A stretch of 6,182 bases of DNA from Methanosarcinales archaeon (lineage in GTDB: Archaea; Halobacteriota; Methanosarcinia; Methanosarcinales; Methanogasteraceae), in assembly GCA_030666765.1 (NCBI GenBank), contig DAOUXE010000074.1, positions 1-6,182 of the forward strand, read 5' to 3'. Under the pieces are notes generated by a model. It made no database searches. It saw only the letters and a program-made list of their open reading frames with translations, and was not told the origin of the DNA. A program made the translations under genes and the position numbers. This document shows, piece after piece, positions 5,248 to 6,182 of the stretch (position 1 is its first letter; the number at the start of each line of letters is the position of its first letter).

Positions 5248-6182
5248 ATGAGAATTGCTGTGCTTGCCCAGTTCGACAGTTTCGACGACATCACAACAAT
5301 GTATGCAATCGAATGGAAGTTTGATGGCACGAGGGTGCAGATACACAAGGACGGTGACCACGTCCGGATATTTTCAAGAAGACTCGAAGACGTGACAAAC
5401 TCGCTTCCTGATATCGTAAAACTGGTAAAATCCCGGATAACCGCGAATCAGGCGATTCTTGATGGCGAGGTGGTTGCTGTCGGGGATGATGGTAAGCCAC
5501 TTGCATTCCAGGAGATTCTGAAGCGGTTCCGGCGGAAGTACGACATATCAGCGATGGTGCGGAAGATCCCGCTCTACCTGAATCTCTTCGATATCATGTA
5601 CCTTGACCGCGTCTCGCTGATCGATGAGGATCTCCATACCCGGAGAGAACGGCTCGATGCGATCGTGTCGCAGCATGAGCAGTTAAGGGTGGCAGAGCAG
5701 GTGTTGACGGACGATCCTGCTATAGCGCACGCAGTCTACCGGGCGGCTCTCGATGCCGGGCACGAGGGCGTCATGCTGAAGAACCCGGATTCCCTGTACT
5801 CTCCAGGAAAACGCGGCAAGAACTGGCTTAAGGTGAAACCGATCATGGAAACCCTTGATCTCGTCGTTGTCGGAGCTGACTGGGGCGAAGGGCGGCGTGC
5901 GAACCTGATCGGCTCGTACTTGCTTGCATGTTATGATACGAATACCGGAGAGTTCCTCGAGATCGGCAGGGTCGGCACAGGCATAACCGATGAGCAGTTA
6001 GCAGAACTGACTGAGCTTTTTTCGCAGTATATTATCTCAGAGGATGGGGTGGCGATTGAGTTGCAGCCTGCTGTTGTTTTTGAGATCGCGTATGAGGAGA
6101 TTCAGAAGAGCAAGCATTATGCGTCGGGATATGCGCTTCGGTTCCCGCGGCTTGTTCGGGTGCGGTTTGATAAGACGCCTGA
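5248..6182 (+). CDS. lig: ATP-dependent DNA ligase lacking its DNA-binding domain, right end cut by window
   Basis: This is the catalytic part of an archaeal replicative-type ATP-dependent DNA ligase, which seals nicks by adenylating a lysine and then the 5' phosphate. The open frame gives 311 residues with no stop before the edge. Motif I is [15 protein letters not shown] with nucleophile K24. Then come [26 protein letters not shown] (E74), [16 protein letters not shown], motif [11 protein letters not shown], motif [10 protein letters not shown] (E173), motif V NWLKVKP (K195, K197), and an OB-fold domain ending [17 protein letters not shown]. Only a few tens of C-terminal residues are likely missing to the right. 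Family members have about 200 or more residues before motif I, forming the DNA-binding domain; here only 23 precede K24. The frame is closed upstream by TAA at 5194-5196, and UPF0182 ends at 5075, so there is no room for that domain. The LAQ that normally precedes motif I is present at residues 6-8. No good ribosome binding site is seen before ATG 5248. It is either a recently truncated gene or a minimal ligase. Confidence 0.85.
   Translation, partial: MRIAVLAQFDSFDDITTMYAIEWKFDGTRVQIHKDGDHVRIFSRRLEDVTNSLPDIVKLVKSRITANQAILDGEVVAVGDDGKPLAFQEILKRFRRKYDISAMVRKIPLYLNLFDIMYLDRVSLIDEDLHTRRERLDAIVSQHEQLRVAEQVLTDDPAIAHAVYRAALDAGHEGVMLKNPDSLYSPGKRGKNWLKVKPIMETLDLVVVGADWGEGRRANLIGSYLLACYDTNTGEFLEIGRVGTGITDEQLAELTELFSQYIISEDGVAIELQPAVVFEIAYEEIQKSKHYASGYALRFPRLVRVRFDKTP

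Larger units (their letters stand above)
5077..5262. repeat. AT-rich segment bounded by a 16-bp inverted repeat
   Basis: CACAGCAATTCTAATT (5077-5092) and AATGAGAATTGCTGTG (5247-5262) are inverted copies matching at 15 of 16 positions, including a perfect outer 12 bp. The left arm begins 1 nt after the UPF0182 stop codon. The right arm covers the first codons of the ligase fragment, and ligase similarity starts just beyond it. The enclosed 154 bp is AT-rich with no ORF. The arrangement resembles a miniature inverted-repeat element, but I see no target-site duplication (GATTGAT on one side, CTTGCCC on the other), so mobility is unproven. Confidence 0.6.

Overview
The window looks like a euryarchaeal chromosome segment, most likely from the methanogen/ANME-type lineages. 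Four things suggest this. The ligase motifs are of the archaeal ATP-dependent type. A clear TATA element lies about 25 nt upstream of a start codon that has no ribosome binding site. A secreted protein carries a C-terminal dockerin-like calcium loop with the wording VTSLDALMILQAAA, which I associate with these archaea. A YwbE-family small protein is also present. The lineage call is an inference; no rRNA or tRNA is visible.

Layout. Positions 1-193 are AT-rich with no supported gene. A YwbE-family gene (212-439, +) has a strong ribosome binding site. It converges with a minus-strand block: a decayed fragment of a surface-protein C-terminal domain (about 411-689), then a complete secreted DNase I homologue with a dockerin-like tail (760-1869). 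The spacer 1870-2357 separates the divergent DNase and UPF0182 genes. It holds a CACAGAG-type palindromic repeat cluster and the TATA box of the next gene. A full-length UPF0182 (COG1615) membrane protein fills 2358-5075 (+). An AT-rich spacer follows, bounded by a 16-bp inverted repeat with one mismatch (5077-5092 / 5247-5262). An ATP-dependent DNA ligase then runs off the right edge (5248-6182+). Its catalytic part is intact but its N-terminal DNA-binding domain is absent.

The genes do not form one pathway. The DNase would act outside the cell, degrading DNA for nutrients or biofilm remodelling. UPF0182 is an integral membrane protein of unknown role, and YwbE is a small cytoplasmic protein of unknown role. 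The most notable points are the eukaryote-like DNase I with a dockerin-like tail, and the headless ligase whose homology begins at the edge of an inverted repeat. The surface-protein remnant reads through a single in-frame TGA and overlaps the ywbE 3' end at a perfect 16-bp palindrome. I see no CRISPR array, no complete insertion sequence and no convincing new multi-gene system.
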